A DNA stretch of 64,000 nt from Candidatus Dadabacteria bacterium (GTDB taxonomy: Bacteria; Desulfobacterota_D; UBA1144; Nemesobacterales; Nemesobacteraceae). Position 1 is the stretch's first letter. The number at the start of each line of letters is the position of its first letter. The notes under the pieces were generated by a model. The model was not told the origin of the DNA. It saw only the letters and a program-made list of their open reading frames with translations, and searched no databases. Where the stretch lies: NCBI GenBank assembly GCA_951812945.1, contig CATOTB010000001.1, positions 614,198-678,197 of the forward strand, read 5' to 3'. This document shows, piece after piece, positions 34,664-43,425 of the stretch. A program made the position numbers and the translations under genes.

Positions 34664-35248
34664 CTAGTTTCTGATTACCTTAAGAGAATCCCGAAGCACA
34701 TCCTCTATGGAACCTGCGGCTTCAATGATTTTCTTGATCTCGGGGGTTTTTTTCTCCACCTCGGCCCTCGTGTAGCCAAGGTTAAGCAGTGCGGAAATCG
34801 TATCGTCAAATATGGTGCCTGAACCTGGAGATTTTTCGTCTGTGGCTAAATCGTCAAGCTTGTCCTTGAGTTCGTTTACTATCTTAGTAGCGGTCCTGGC
34901 ACCGATACCGCGGATTTTTCTCTGCGCCAGGTTTCCGTTTATTATGGACCTTACAAGTTCTGGGACAGAGATGTTCGAGAGCACGTTCGTCGCGGCTTTC
35001 GGTCCTATGCCGGAGACGCCGATCAATTTTTCGAAGAGCTTTTTTTCCGTGTCCGTGAGAAAACCGAACAGTTCAATGCTGTTTTCCCTGTGGCTCGTGT
35101 GTATTCTGAGTTCGACCTGCTCCCCTACGGCCCCCAGATCATAGTAAGTCGAAAGCGGAACGGTAACGCCGTAGCCGACACCTTTTACATCGACGACGAC
35201 GGTTCCGATTTCCTTACAAGCGATTTCGCCTCTAAGCAGATAGATCAT
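34664..35248 (-). CDS. ruvA: Holliday junction-binding protein RuvA
   Basis: This 194-residue protein has the OB-fold domain ([28 protein letters not shown]), two helix-hairpin-helix motifs (LIGVSGIGPKAATNVL and IRGIGARTATKIVNEL) and a C-terminal RuvB-binding domain. The ATG at 35248 matches the family start and overlaps the ruvC end by 17 bases; a start at 35293 would add 15 unrelated residues. Confidence 0.95.
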   Translation of the reverse strand: MIYLLRGEIACKEIGTVVVDVKGVGYGVTVPLSTYYDLGAVGEQVELRIHTSHRENSIELFGFLTDTEKKLFEKLIGVSGIGPKAATNVLSNISVPELVRSIINGNLAQRKIRGIGARTATKIVNELKDKLDDLATDEKSPGSGTIFDDTISALLNLGYTRAEVEKKTPEIKKIIEAAGSIEDVLRDSLKVIRN

Positions 35249-35798
35249 TTGCCGTGAATCTCTTTTTCCTGCGCCGGTTGCGCGGCCCCCCAAGCGTACC
35301 GTCTGGCAGTCCGTATTTTGAAAGGCTTAAGTGGCAGATCGCGATTGCGAGTGCGTCCGACTCATCCGTGCTCCCAAATTCGCTTATCCCGAGCATGTAG
35401 GAAAGCATTTTCTGCATCTCTTCCTTGCCCGCCCTTCCTCTGCCGGTCAGGGCGAGCTTTACCCTCGTGGGCGCGTACTCGCTTACGGGGATTCCTCTTT
35501 GCGCGGCCGCCAGGATCGCTATTCCCCTTGACTGTCCGAGTTTTATGGCGCTTCTTGCGTTTTTGGCGAAAAACATCTCCTCGATTGATACGACCGATGG
35601 AGCGTAATCGTCAATTACTCTCAGGATACCGACGTAGATGTCGTTCAGTCTTTCGGGGGTGGAATTTCCGGGAGTGGGGGAGATCGTTCCGCTGGTTACG
35701 TAACTCAGCCGGTTGCCCGCGCCGTCCACGATTCCGTAGCCGCAGGACCTTGATCCCGGGTCGATTCCCATGACCCTGGTTTCGGAGTTTTTATCCAA
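35232..35798 (-). CDS. ruvC: Holliday junction resolvase RuvC
   Basis: This 188-residue endonuclease resolves Holliday junctions with RuvAB. The RNase H-like core starts at [17 protein letters not shown] with the first catalytic Asp. The second acidic residue lies in [14 protein letters not shown], and the C-terminal acidic residues are in [14 protein letters not shown]. It overlaps yebC upstream by eight bases and ruvA downstream by 17. The order yebC-ruvC-ruvA-ruvB is standard. Confidence 0.96.
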   Translation of the reverse strand: MDKNSETRVMGIDPGSRSCGYGIVDGAGNRLSYVTSGTISPTPGNSTPERLNDIYVGILRVIDDYAPSVVSIEEMFFAKNARSAIKLGQSRGIAILAAAQRGIPVSEYAPTRVKLALTGRGRAGKEEMQKMLSYMLGISEFGSTDESDALAIAICHLSLSKYGLPDGTLGGPRNRRRKKRFTANDLSA

Positions 35799-36537
35799 TT
35801 GCTTCGAGTAACTGTTCGTCTATATCGAAATTGGCGTACACGTTCTGAACGTCGTCGCTGTCTTCAAGTGCTTCCATCAGCCTTATCATGTGCTCGGCAT
35901 CCCGGCCTTCGATTCTGACGTTCGTCTGGGGTATCATGGTGACTTCGGCTGATTCATACTGGATTCCGGCGTCGGAGACCGCCCTCTTTATGGTTTCATA
36001 GCTCTCCGTGGGGGTTATAACCACGATATCGCTGTCCTCGGTACGCACGTCGTCGGCCCCTGAATCTATCACCAGATCGAAAAGGGTGTCCTCATCGATC
36101 GAGTCTCCCGTAAATGCAATTCTGCCCTTAAGGTCGAACATCCACGCCACGCAGCCGTTCTCCCCGAGCCCCCCGCCGTGTTTCGTGAATATTCTTCTTA
36201 TTTCAGAGACGGTCCTGTTTTTGTTGTCAGTAAGGGTTTTTACGTATACGGCGCTTCCGCCGGGTCCGTACCCTTCGTAAAATATCTCGTTGTAGACTAC
36301 TCCCTCGATGTCCCCTGTACCCCGTTTTATAGCCCTATCGATCGTGTCGTTGGGCATGTTGGCGCCTTTCGCGGTAGCTACGGCGGTGCGAAGACGCGGA
36401 TTGGCTTCCGGGTCGCCTCCTCCTTCCTTAGCGGCGACAGTAAGCTCCCTGATGAGCTTGGTGAATACCTTACCCCGTTTGGCGTCAACCGCGGCTTTTC
36501 TGTGTTTTATATTTGCCCATTTGGAATGGCCTGCCAT
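35791..36537 (-). CDS. yebC: YebC/PmpR-family (TACO1) protein
   Basis: This 248-residue protein starts [28 protein letters not shown], the invariable YebC N-terminus, and has the three-domain acidic layout of the family. Members have been described as transcription regulators and as factors that rescue ribosomes on polyproline stretches. The acidic C-terminus and conserved GYGPGG segment are present. A GGGGGTGAG ribosome site precedes the ATG. It is the first gene of the ruv operon. Confidence 0.93.
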   Translation of the reverse strand: MAGHSKWANIKHRKAAVDAKRGKVFTKLIRELTVAAKEGGGDPEANPRLRTAVATAKGANMPNDTIDRAIKRGTGDIEGVVYNEIFYEGYGPGGSAVYVKTLTDNKNRTVSEIRRIFTKHGGGLGENGCVAWMFDLKGRIAFTGDSIDEDTLFDLVIDSGADDVRTEDSDIVVITPTESYETIKRAVSDAGIQYESAEVTMIPQTNVRIEGRDAEHMIRLMEALEDSDDVQNVYANFDIDEQLLEAIG

Positions 36538-36671
36538 CTCAGCTCACCCCCTTAGTTTTTTTTGCTTTTGCATATTTTCCCTTCTCAATTATAACTGGAA
36601 ATTCCCTCAAATTGCCACAACGATACGAAAACCACCGCGGTGGACGGGGAGTGGTGCGAAAGCCGAAGTCC

Positions 36672-36699
36672 TTGACATTTGTTCTGGTTCAAGTATTTT
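36672..36699 (+). promoter_or_regulatory. Distal rho promoter
   Basis: TTGACA (36672-36677) and TATTTT (36694-36699) are 16 bases apart on the plus strand. Transcription from here would give a leader of about 270 bases before rho. Confidence 0.45.
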
Positions 36700-36807
36700 C
36701 CCCTAAAGGTAGCCGTAGAGTTCTAGGCGTTAGACATGCTTGTCAGGTGGCAACGGGGTTCTCATCGCAAAGTGGTTTGGTTCTTCTGGCAGGTTCGATT
36801 TTACATA

Positions 36808-36836
36808 TTGACAAACCCGTTACTGAGCAATAGTAT
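36808..36836 (+). promoter_or_regulatory. Proximal rho promoter
   Basis: TTGACA (36808-36813) and TAGTAT (36831-36836) are exactly 17 bases apart, a near-consensus promoter. It gives a leader of about 130 bases, as expected for a gene commonly regulated by its own product. Confidence 0.65.
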
Positions 36837-36974
36837 TTAAGCATATCTGTTTGTACTGGTTTTTTGTTTTGAACTCTTAACGCATGCGATTGTCGCATTC
36901 CTGACACCCCAAAAGATCTCAATTGTTTTTTGAACCAAAAATTTAACAAGCCTTAGTTCAAGGAGTTTCACCGT

Positions 36975-38336
36975 ATGGCAAAAGTCTCTAAAGCGGAAAC
37001 TGCCGCCGCTGTCCAGAAAAAAGACGCTGTTCCAAAAAAGGATGCTGTCCCAAAAAAAGAGGAGCAGAACAACGGAAACGGCAAGCTGATTTACCTGAAC
37101 GATCTTAGGGCGAAAAAGCCCTCGGATCTCATAGAGCTGAGCAGACTGGCAGGCATTGAAGACACCGCCAGAATGGCAAAGCAGGACCTGATTTACTCCC
37201 TACTTAAGGCACAGAGCGACAAACACGGTTCCATAATAGCTGAAGGTGTGCTTGAAATCCTGACCGAAGGTTACGGTTTTCTAAGGTCTCCCAAGTACAG
37301 CTATCTGCCGAGTCCCGACGATATATACGTCTCGAAATCCCAGATAAGGTCTTTCAGCCTGAAAACTGGAGACACGATAAGAGGCCTCGTGAGGCTTCCT
37401 AGAGAGGGAGAAAAGAACCTGGCTCTTCTGAAAATAGAGGAAGCCAATTTCGACTCTCCCGAGATATGCAGGCGGAGAACGCCTTTTGAAAACCTCGTCC
37501 CCCTTCACCCGGATAAAAAAATTGACCTTGAACATGACAAAAACGAGTTCTGCTCAAGGGTGATGAATCTTTTCGTGCCGGTGGGGAAGGGACAGAGAGC
37601 AGTGATAGTGGCTCCTCCCCGCACAGGTAAGACTATAATTATCCAGAGAATAGCCAACTCGATAACGGAAAATCACCCCGAGGTTGTGCTGTTCGTTCTT
37701 CTTATAGACGAGCGTCCCGAGGAAGTCACCGACATGCAGAGGTCGGTCAATGGGGAAGTCGTGAGTTCAACCTTCGACGAACCGGCGCAAAGACACATAC
37801 AGGTTGCCGACATGGTGATCGAGAAGGCTAAAAGGTACGTCGAGCACGGAAAGGATGTCGTCATTCTGCTGGACAGCCTTACCAGGCTTGCGAGGGCGAG
37901 CAACACCGTGACTCCCGCAAGCGGAAAAGTGCTCTCCGGAGGAATAGAGGCAAACGCCCTTCAGAGACCCAAGAGGTTTTTCGGAGCGGCAAGAAACACC
38001 GAGGAAGGAGGGAGTCTTACCATAATAGCCACCGCCCTTATAGATACCGGAAGCCGCATGGACGAGGTTATCTTTGAGGAATTCAAGGGAACGGGAAACC
38101 TGGAAGTGTACCTTGACCGCCGCCTTGCGGAGAGAAGGGTGTTTCCGGCCATAGACCTTCAGAGATCGGGAACCAGGAAAGAAGAACTTCTTATCCCGGA
38201 ATCCGAACTTAACCGCATATGGCTTCTTCGGAAAATCCTCAATCCGATGAACACTACCGAATCAATGGAATTCCTGCTAGACAAGCTTCGTGGAACGAAA
38301 AGCAATGCGGAATTTCTGAACATGATGCACCAGTAG
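36975..38336 (+). CDS. rho: Transcription termination factor Rho
   Basis: This 453-residue hexameric RNA helicase ends Rho-dependent transcripts. The N-terminal 40 residues are a Lys/Ala-rich extension with three repeats of K-K-D-A-V-P type. An RNA-binding helical/cold-shock domain follows (about 45-165, [16 protein letters not shown]). The ATPase core has Walker [10 protein letters not shown], the [10 protein letters not shown] segment and the Q/R-loop region with SGGIEANAL. The gene is monocistronic here, flanked by promoters upstream and an insertion-sequence remnant downstream. Confidence 0.96.
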   Translation: MAKVSKAETAAAVQKKDAVPKKDAVPKKEEQNNGNGKLIYLNDLRAKKPSDLIELSRLAGIEDTARMAKQDLIYSLLKAQSDKHGSIIAEGVLEILTEGYGFLRSPKYSYLPSPDDIYVSKSQIRSFSLKTGDTIRGLVRLPREGEKNLALLKIEEANFDSPEICRRRTPFENLVPLHPDKKIDLEHDKNEFCSRVMNLFVPVGKGQRAVIVAPPRTGKTIIIQRIANSITENHPEVVLFVLLIDERPEEVTDMQRSVNGEVVSSTFDEPAQRHIQVADMVIEKAKRYVEHGKDVVILLDSLTRLARASNTVTPASGKVLSGGIEANALQRPKRFFGAARNTEEGGSLTIIATALIDTGSRMDEVIFEEFKGTGNLEVYLDRRLAERRVFPAIDLQRSGTRKEELLIPESELNRIWLLRKILNPMNTTESMEFLLDKLRGTKSNAEFLNMMHQ

Positions 38337-38440
38337 TCCTGTATAAAGGGCGAATCTCCACCTGAAATCCTGTCCTCTCCCGGTTTTATTTCCCGGCAAA
38401 GCTCCGCGGTCAGGACACATATGGAATCGGTGCCTTTTCT

Positions 38441-38923
38441 CTATTTTTGCATACGGTTGCCTTTGCTGTGTTTCCGTCTGATCTGCTGCACTCTTGGATC
38501 GATGGTCCTGCCTCTGCTGATCCTTAAGCCGTGTGCCGATAAATGTTGCTTGGTAAGACGGAGCAGTTCTTCGGATATCTTGTGCTTAACCAGAAAGCCC
38601 CTGAACTTGCAGAGAGTAGTCTCATCCGGGATGCTCTGCATGGACACTCCGGCAAAACGGCGCATGGATTCAATGTCGTAAAGACTTTCTTCCATCGCCG
38701 GATCTGACAACCCGTACCACTGCTGCAAGAGGTAAATGCGCAGCATGACCTTGGCCGGAATCGGGCGGCGCCCCTTACGAGACTTTGGGTATTCCTTGAG
38801 TATCGGTTCAAGCAGAAGTTCCCAGGGCAGCGCCTTATCCATTGTCTCAAGAAACCGCTGCTTACGGGTCAACTTCTTTTTGTTTCTGTATGCTAAATCT
38901 GAGAAACTGGGCTTATTAACCAT
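38441..38923 (-). pseudogene. Truncated IS5-family transposase
   Basis: This 160-residue frame aligns with the N-terminal half of IS5 transposase: an N-terminal RKQRFLETMDKALPWE stretch, RRPIPAKVMLRIYLLQQWYGLSDPAMEESLYDIESMRRF, and a DETTLCKFR segment. After the RTID position, where the first catalytic Asp sits, it jumps to a short PRVQQIRRKHSKGN tail and stops. Family members are about 320 residues, so the remaining catalytic D and E and most of the RNase H-like domain are missing. Terminal inverted repeats were not found. It is an inactive remnant between rho and the chlorite-dismutase-like gene. Confidence 0.8.
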
Positions 38924-39134
38924 GACTATCTGCTTACCGCCTCTTTATAGTATTATATTACATTAATAAAGGTGTCTTAATCAGAGTTTTTGCGTCGAGA
39001 TGGCTCGAAGCGCTTTGGGACAGACTCAATTTTGTTAAATAAAACCGAAAACTGCGCGGCGGATTCCTCAGTACCGAGAATTGAGTTAGACCCCCAAATC
39101 GTAGATACTTAACCCCTAGTTCTGGTGACGGAAT

Positions 39135-39854
39135 ATGAACAAACCTACTGACAGAGTGCTTGACTTAAGCGAAAAAGGCAGTGGCGGAGAGTCTCTTGAC
39201 AGAAGGCTTTTCGTGCAGTTCCTCGGCTTCGGAGGTGTTGATCCCGCACTTGAATCCAGTTTGACGCGCGATCTTGAGAGCTCTTCTTTAACCGCGATTC
39301 TTTATTCGGACATAAACGATCATGGAGGCGTGGGTCTCTTGACCATGAGTGAGACCCCCGATTTTTTCGTTACGGAGCTCAGACGGTTTCTCTCCTCTTC
39401 CTCCTTTGCCGGACTTAAGCCGAAGCCTGAGTACACGATGCTTGGAAGGACATATTCACTCGGTTATGAAAAAGATCTGGAGAGAACCCTGATCTCAGGT
39501 CCGATACAGAAGATTTTTGACCCGGAACTTGTGTGGGGTATCTGGTATCCGCTCAGAAGGGCTAAGGTTTTTGAAACCCTTGCGTCCGAGGAGCAAAGAG
39601 CCGTTCTGGGGGAACACGGTAAAATAGGGTTTCAGTTCGGGGATGGGGGATACGCAAAGGACATACGTCTTGCGAGCCACGGTCTTGACAAAAACGACAA
39701 TGATTTCGTAATAGGGATTCTGGGCAGGGAACTCCATCCGCTCTCCGCATTGGTGGAGAGGATGAGAAAAACGCAGCAGACTTCAAAATATCTTGAAAGC
39801 CTGGGACCGTTTTTCGTCGGCAAGAAGCTGTTTTCAACCGAACAGGCCGTATGA
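39135..39854 (+). CDS. Chlorite dismutase/HemQ-family haem protein
   Basis: This 239-residue protein fits the chlorite dismutase superfamily, most like coproheme decarboxylase (ChdC/HemQ). The key tyrosine of the Y-P motif is Tyr138 (GIWYPLRRAK), and the proximal haem histidine of the E-H-G motif is His161 (GEHGKIG). The family spacing of 23 residues is kept nearly intact, and the C-terminal LESLGPFFVGKKL block matches HemQ. It may finish haem synthesis or be a relative without that role; no other haem-synthesis gene is nearby. Its end overlaps ftsY by four bases. Confidence 0.75.
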   Translation: MNKPTDRVLDLSEKGSGGESLDRRLFVQFLGFGGVDPALESSLTRDLESSSLTAILYSDINDHGGVGLLTMSETPDFFVTELRRFLSSSSFAGLKPKPEYTMLGRTYSLGYEKDLERTLISGPIQKIFDPELVWGIWYPLRRAKVFETLASEEQRAVLGEHGKIGFQFGDGGYAKDIRLASHGLDKNDNDFVIGILGRELHPLSALVERMRKTQQTSKYLESLGPFFVGKKLFSTEQAV

Positions 39855-41263
39855 AAGAGATTACTGAACTTTTCTCGGGACTTGGAACCCATATCGACCC
39901 GGCGGTTGCTATCCCGGTTGCGGTAGCTGTCGTCGCATTTGTGGCGATTTATTTTCTCTTAAGGAAAAAAGAATCTCCGCCGGAAACCGTAGCGGAGAAA
40001 CAGCCGGAGCAGTCCGAAGCCGTTTCTGCTGAACCCGAGGAGGCGGATCAGGCGCCAGACATTGCTCCTGCGGAAGTTATCGAACCCGCACCTGAATCAC
40101 CTGCACCGCAGTTTGCTGCGCCCGAACCCACGGAGGCGGAAAAAGAAGAGATCGTGGCGCCGCCCCCGGATCCGATACCCGCGCCCCTGCCGACCGAGGT
40201 CCCCGAAGAGCCGGTTCCTGCCGAAGAGGTGGAGCCAGAAGCTGAAGAACCGGAAGTTGAAGAGGAACCCGAAGAAGATACGGTTACAGCGGAGCAGGAA
40301 GTTGTCGCGGAAGAAAAAGAAGAGGAACCAGAGGGGGATTTCTTCTCGAGGCTTAGCCTCGGACTTTCCAAGACCCGAAGGGGCATTCTGCAGAACCTTG
40401 AGCATGTTTTTTCATCCGGCCGGGTTGATGACGCGGCCTGGGATGAATTCGAGGAGATACTCATAATGTCGGACATGGGGGTTTCGACCACCGCGAAGCT
40501 GAGGGAGAAGGTCTCTTCCGCCGTTTCGGCGGGGGACAGCGGAGACATGGAGAAAATAAAAACCCTTCTTGAAAAAGAGATTCTAGATATCCTGAGAGGA
40601 GTTGAGAGCCCGGTGGCTGAGCTTTCCGCCAAGCCGGCGGTTTTCATGGTGGCTGGAGTTAACGGCGTCGGAAAAACCACTTCCATAGGAAAGATCGCCA
40701 GCAGGTTCACGCAGGACGGAAAAAAGGTAATGGTTGCCGCCGCCGACACTTTCAGGGCGGCTGCGGTTGAACAGCTCGGGGTATGGGCCGAACGGGTGGG
40801 AAGCGATTTTCTTCGTGGTCAGACCGGAGCGGATCCTTCCGCCGTAGCTTACGATGCGGTAAAGGCGTCTGTATCAAGGGATATTGACCTGCTTATAATA
40901 GATACCGCGGGGCGGGTTCATACGAAGACGGGGCTTATGGATGAACTCAAGAAACTGAGAAGGGTGGTCGCCCGGGAACTTGAAGGAGCCCCGCATGAGA
41001 CTCTCCTTGTCGTTGACGCGACTACGGGGCAGAACGCCGTGGAGCAGGCGAGGGTTTTCGGCGAGGCCATCGGAATAACCGGTATAGTGCTTACCAAGCT
41101 CGATGGAACCGCCAAAGGAGGGATAATAGTGGCGATAGCGGAACAGCTAGGTCTTCCGGTGAAGTATATAGGCGTCGGGGAAGGTCTTGGGGACCTGCGC
41201 GAATTTGACGCCGAACAGTTCACGAAGGCGCTCTTCACATCGGACAAGGAGGCTTTGCACTAG
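39851..41263 (+). CDS. ftsY: Signal recognition particle receptor FtsY
   Basis: This 470-residue receptor for the SRP has an N-terminal transmembrane helix (about 17-38). A long acidic A-domain rich in Glu, Pro and Ala follows (about 40-160), then the NG GTPase with GVNGVGKTTSIGKIA, DTAGR, TKLDG and GVGEGL. E. coli FtsY lacks a true membrane helix, so this form is stably anchored. It works with Ffh (22.9 kb). Translation is coupled to the upstream haem-protein gene by a four-base overlap. Confidence 0.95.
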   Translation: MKEITELFSGLGTHIDPAVAIPVAVAVVAFVAIYFLLRKKESPPETVAEKQPEQSEAVSAEPEEADQAPDIAPAEVIEPAPESPAPQFAAPEPTEAEKEEIVAPPPDPIPAPLPTEVPEEPVPAEEVEPEAEEPEVEEEPEEDTVTAEQEVVAEEKEEEPEGDFFSRLSLGLSKTRRGILQNLEHVFSSGRVDDAAWDEFEEILIMSDMGVSTTAKLREKVSSAVSAGDSGDMEKIKTLLEKEILDILRGVESPVAELSAKPAVFMVAGVNGVGKTTSIGKIASRFTQDGKKVMVAAADTFRAAAVEQLGVWAERVGSDFLRGQTGADPSAVAYDAVKASVSRDIDLLIIDTAGRVHTKTGLMDELKKLRRVVARELEGAPHETLLVVDATTGQNAVEQARVFGEAIGITGIVLTKLDGTAKGGIIVAIAEQLGLPVKYIGVGEGLGDLREFDAEQFTKALFTSDKEALH

Positions 41264-41271
41264 GTTTTTTG

Positions 41272-42378
41272 ATGCCTGCTCGAGATGACACGAAGTTTAT
41301 GAAAAAGGCCCTGAGGCTTGCCCTCAGGGGAGAAGGGTGCACCAGTCCCAATCCCATGGTCGGCGCCGTCTGCGTACTTGGGAGACGGATCGTGGGCCGT
41401 GGCTATCATAAAAAAGCCGGATCCCCGCATGCGGAGATAGAAGCATTCTTAGATGCCGCAAAAAAAGGAATTTCCCTTAAGGGCGCCACGCTTTACGTGA
41501 CGCTTGAGCCCTGCTGCCATACAGAAAAGCTTACTCCCCCGTGTACCGACGCTATAATAGCCTCGGGCATATCGGATGTTGTAGTGGGAGCCATTGATCC
41601 TAACCCGAAAGTAAGCGGAGAAGGGGTGGCCAAGCTCCGCGAAAACGGTATATCGGTGAGAACAGGGGTGCTTGAGAGGGAATGTGTGGAAATAAACGAG
41701 TTTTTCAACAAGCACGTTGTCTCGGGGCTTCCCTTCGTAATCTTAAAGTCCGCCTCGACGATTGACGGCAAGATAGCCTCCGTAACAGGCGATTCCAAGT
41801 GGATAGGAAGCGTGAGGCAGAGAAAAATGGCCCATCGGCTGAGAAAGAAGGTGGATGCCGTAATTGTCGGGATAAACACGGTGCTTGCGGATGACCCAGG
41901 ACTTGACGTTCGACTCGTCGGGGGAAACGTGCGGCAGCCGGTTCCGGTGATTATGGACTCAAAGCTTCGTATTTCGCCCGAAGCGAAGATTTTCAGCACC
42001 CATCCCCGCTCGATAATAGCCACTACGGAGGGGCCGGGGAAGCTTAAGGAAAAGAGGCTTCGAGAACTCGGTGCCGAGATCCTGAGATTAAAATCCGATT
42101 CAGCGGGCCGTGTGTCTGCCGTAGATCTTCTCAGTGAACTTGGAGCCATGGGAATGTGCGGCGTTCTGGTTGAGGGGGGGAGCAGGGTGGGGGCCTGTTT
42201 TCTCCGCGAGGGTCTGATCGACAAGGTGGTTTTCTTTTACTCGCCCAAGATTATCGGTGGCGACGGGGTGAGCATGATCGGAGACCTTGGGAAGGAATCA
42301 ATTGAGGAGGCGATCAATATCAAGAATATAAGAGTCAAAAGGTTCGGCGATGAAATAATGATAGAGGGTTACATATGA
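41272..42378 (+). CDS. ribD: Bifunctional riboflavin deaminase/reductase RibD
   Basis: This 368-residue enzyme catalyses two steps of riboflavin synthesis. The N-terminal cytidine-deaminase-like domain (about 1-145) has the zinc site HAEIEAF and PCCHTEKLTPPC. The C-terminal RibD reductase domain (about 146-365) has VILKSASTIDGKIA and VLVEGGSRVG. The ATG at 41272 is taken over a TTG one codon earlier. It starts eight bases after ftsY and overlaps nadD by four. Confidence 0.95.
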   Translation: MPARDDTKFMKKALRLALRGEGCTSPNPMVGAVCVLGRRIVGRGYHKKAGSPHAEIEAFLDAAKKGISLKGATLYVTLEPCCHTEKLTPPCTDAIIASGISDVVVGAIDPNPKVSGEGVAKLRENGISVRTGVLERECVEINEFFNKHVVSGLPFVILKSASTIDGKIASVTGDSKWIGSVRQRKMAHRLRKKVDAVIVGINTVLADDPGLDVRLVGGNVRQPVPVIMDSKLRISPEAKIFSTHPRSIIATTEGPGKLKEKRLRELGAEILRLKSDSAGRVSAVDLLSELGAMGMCGVLVEGGSRVGACFLREGLIDKVVFFYSPKIIGGDGVSMIGDLGKESIEEAINIKNIRVKRFGDEIMIEGYI

Positions 42379-43040
42379 AAACAGGTCTAATGGGCGGTTC
42401 ATTCGACCCCGCGCATGCGGGTCACCTGAGAGCCGCTGAGGAGATAAGTGAAAGACTGACGCTTGACGAGGTGGTTTTCATTCCGGCCCTTGTCTCTCCT
42501 CATAAAAGCTCCGAAGCCATGTCCCACTCCTCCCACAGGCTCAACATGCTTAACCTTTCGGTGAAACGCAATCCCCGTTTCAGGGTGTCCGACATGGAAC
42601 TGCGCAGGGAGCCTCCGTCCTACACTATCGACACGCTGAAGTCGCTTAACGAAAACAATCCGCAAAACGAGTATTATTTCATAATGGGTTCCGAACTTTT
42701 CGCCGAGATAGACACGTGGAAGGATTTCGCGGAACTTTTTAACTACTCAAATTTCGTTGTTCTTCGCCGTCCCGGTTACGACTTTCCCGATTCTGCAAGC
42801 CCGATTCCGCTTGCCCTCGAAAATGACTTTCGATATTCTTATAATGACAAGGGTATGGATGTTTTTGCTCACACAAGCTCAAACGAGCTGTTTTTCGTAG
42901 ATATAGACGGTATAAAGGTTTCTTCCACAGAGGTCAGGAAGCTCGCGCGGAGGGGCAATTCCCTCAAATATCTGGTCACGCGTGAAGTGGAGGGGTACAT
43001 AGCGGAAAACGGCCTTTACCAGCTGGGGGAAAAACCATAG
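42375..43040 (+). CDS. nadD: Nicotinate-nucleotide adenylyltransferase
   Basis: This 221-residue nucleotidyltransferase adenylates nicotinate mononucleotide in NAD synthesis. It has the GGSFDPAHAGH motif (HxGH) near the N-terminus, LRREPPSYTIDTL, and the C-terminal ISSTEVR-like KVSSTEVRKLARRG. It is followed by rsfS, a very common neighbour. The start overlaps ribD by four bases. Confidence 0.95.
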   Translation: MKTGLMGGSFDPAHAGHLRAAEEISERLTLDEVVFIPALVSPHKSSEAMSHSSHRLNMLNLSVKRNPRFRVSDMELRREPPSYTIDTLKSLNENNPQNEYYFIMGSELFAEIDTWKDFAELFNYSNFVVLRRPGYDFPDSASPIPLALENDFRYSYNDKGMDVFAHTSSNELFFVDIDGIKVSSTEVRKLARRGNSLKYLVTREVEGYIAENGLYQLGEKP

Positions 43041-43057
43041 AATCCAGGGAAAAAGCT

Positions 43058-43408
43058 TTGTTTGTCGCCCGCGCCGCTTGGGAGAAGAAAGCGGAAGATC
43101 CCGTGGTTCTGGAGATCAGGGAGAAAAGCGACGTGGCGGATTACTTCGTCGTGTGCAGCGCGAACTCCGACAGGGGAGTGCGCACCATAGTGGAGAGCGT
43201 CGAGCGGGAACTTAAAAAACACGGGGTGAAGATATTCGGAACCGAAGGCGTCTCAGAGGGCAGATGGGTGCTGCTTGACCTCGTAGACGTGGTTCTCCAC
43301 GTGTTTTACCGGCCAGTCCGGGAATTCTACGACATTGAAGGACTCTGGATCGATACCCCGAGGGTGGACCTGCCTTTCCTTAAGGAAGGCAGGTCCGAAG
43401 TTGTCTGA
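43058..43408 (+). CDS. rsfS: Ribosomal silencing factor RsfS
   Basis: This protein of about 116 residues has the RsfS/Iojap core, KKAEDPVVLEIREKSDVADYFVVCS through GVSEGRWVLLDLVDVVLHVF. It binds L14 and blocks subunit joining in starvation. The start is uncertain. TTG at 43058 has an AGGG nine bases upstream but trims the N-terminal helix. In the same frame an ATA at 43037 overlaps the nadD stop, has GGGGGA at proper spacing and restores ESREKAL. No ATG or GTG is available. A strong hairpin lies in the last codons. Confidence 0.9.
   Translation: MFVARAAWEKKAEDPVVLEIREKSDVADYFVVCSANSDRGVRTIVESVERELKKHGVKIFGTEGVSEGRWVLLDLVDVVLHVFYRPVREFYDIEGLWIDTPRVDLPFLKEGRSEVV
43366..43396. terminator. 11-bp stem-loop at the rsfS/ftsZ convergent ends
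   Basis: GGACCTGCCTT (43366-43376) and AAGGCAGGTCC (43386-43396) pair perfectly around a nine-base loop that itself contains CCTTAAGG. The hairpin lies inside the last 14 codons of rsfS and 30 bases beyond the ftsZ stop on the other strand. No U-run follows on either side, so it may stabilise or help end both messages rather than act as a classical terminator. Confidence 0.5.
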
Positions 43409-43425
43409 CACCGCGCCGCGGATTC

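Larger units (their letters stand above)
36538..36974 (+). other. 437-base intergenic region: yebC upstream region and rho leader
   Basis: No gene is supported here. The left part contains a TATAAT on the minus strand (36593-36588) that may serve yebC. The right part contains two plus-strand promoters for rho and a leader of about 130 bases. That leader includes ATGCGA-TTG-TCGCAT, a 6-bp stem with a 3-base loop at 36884-36898. The region is AT-richer than the flanking genes. Confidence 0.6.

Noticed and set aside
36513..36949. Open frames on both strands in the yebC-rho gap (about 106 and 68 residues)
   Set aside because: No family features or ribosome sites; they cover the rho promoters and leader.
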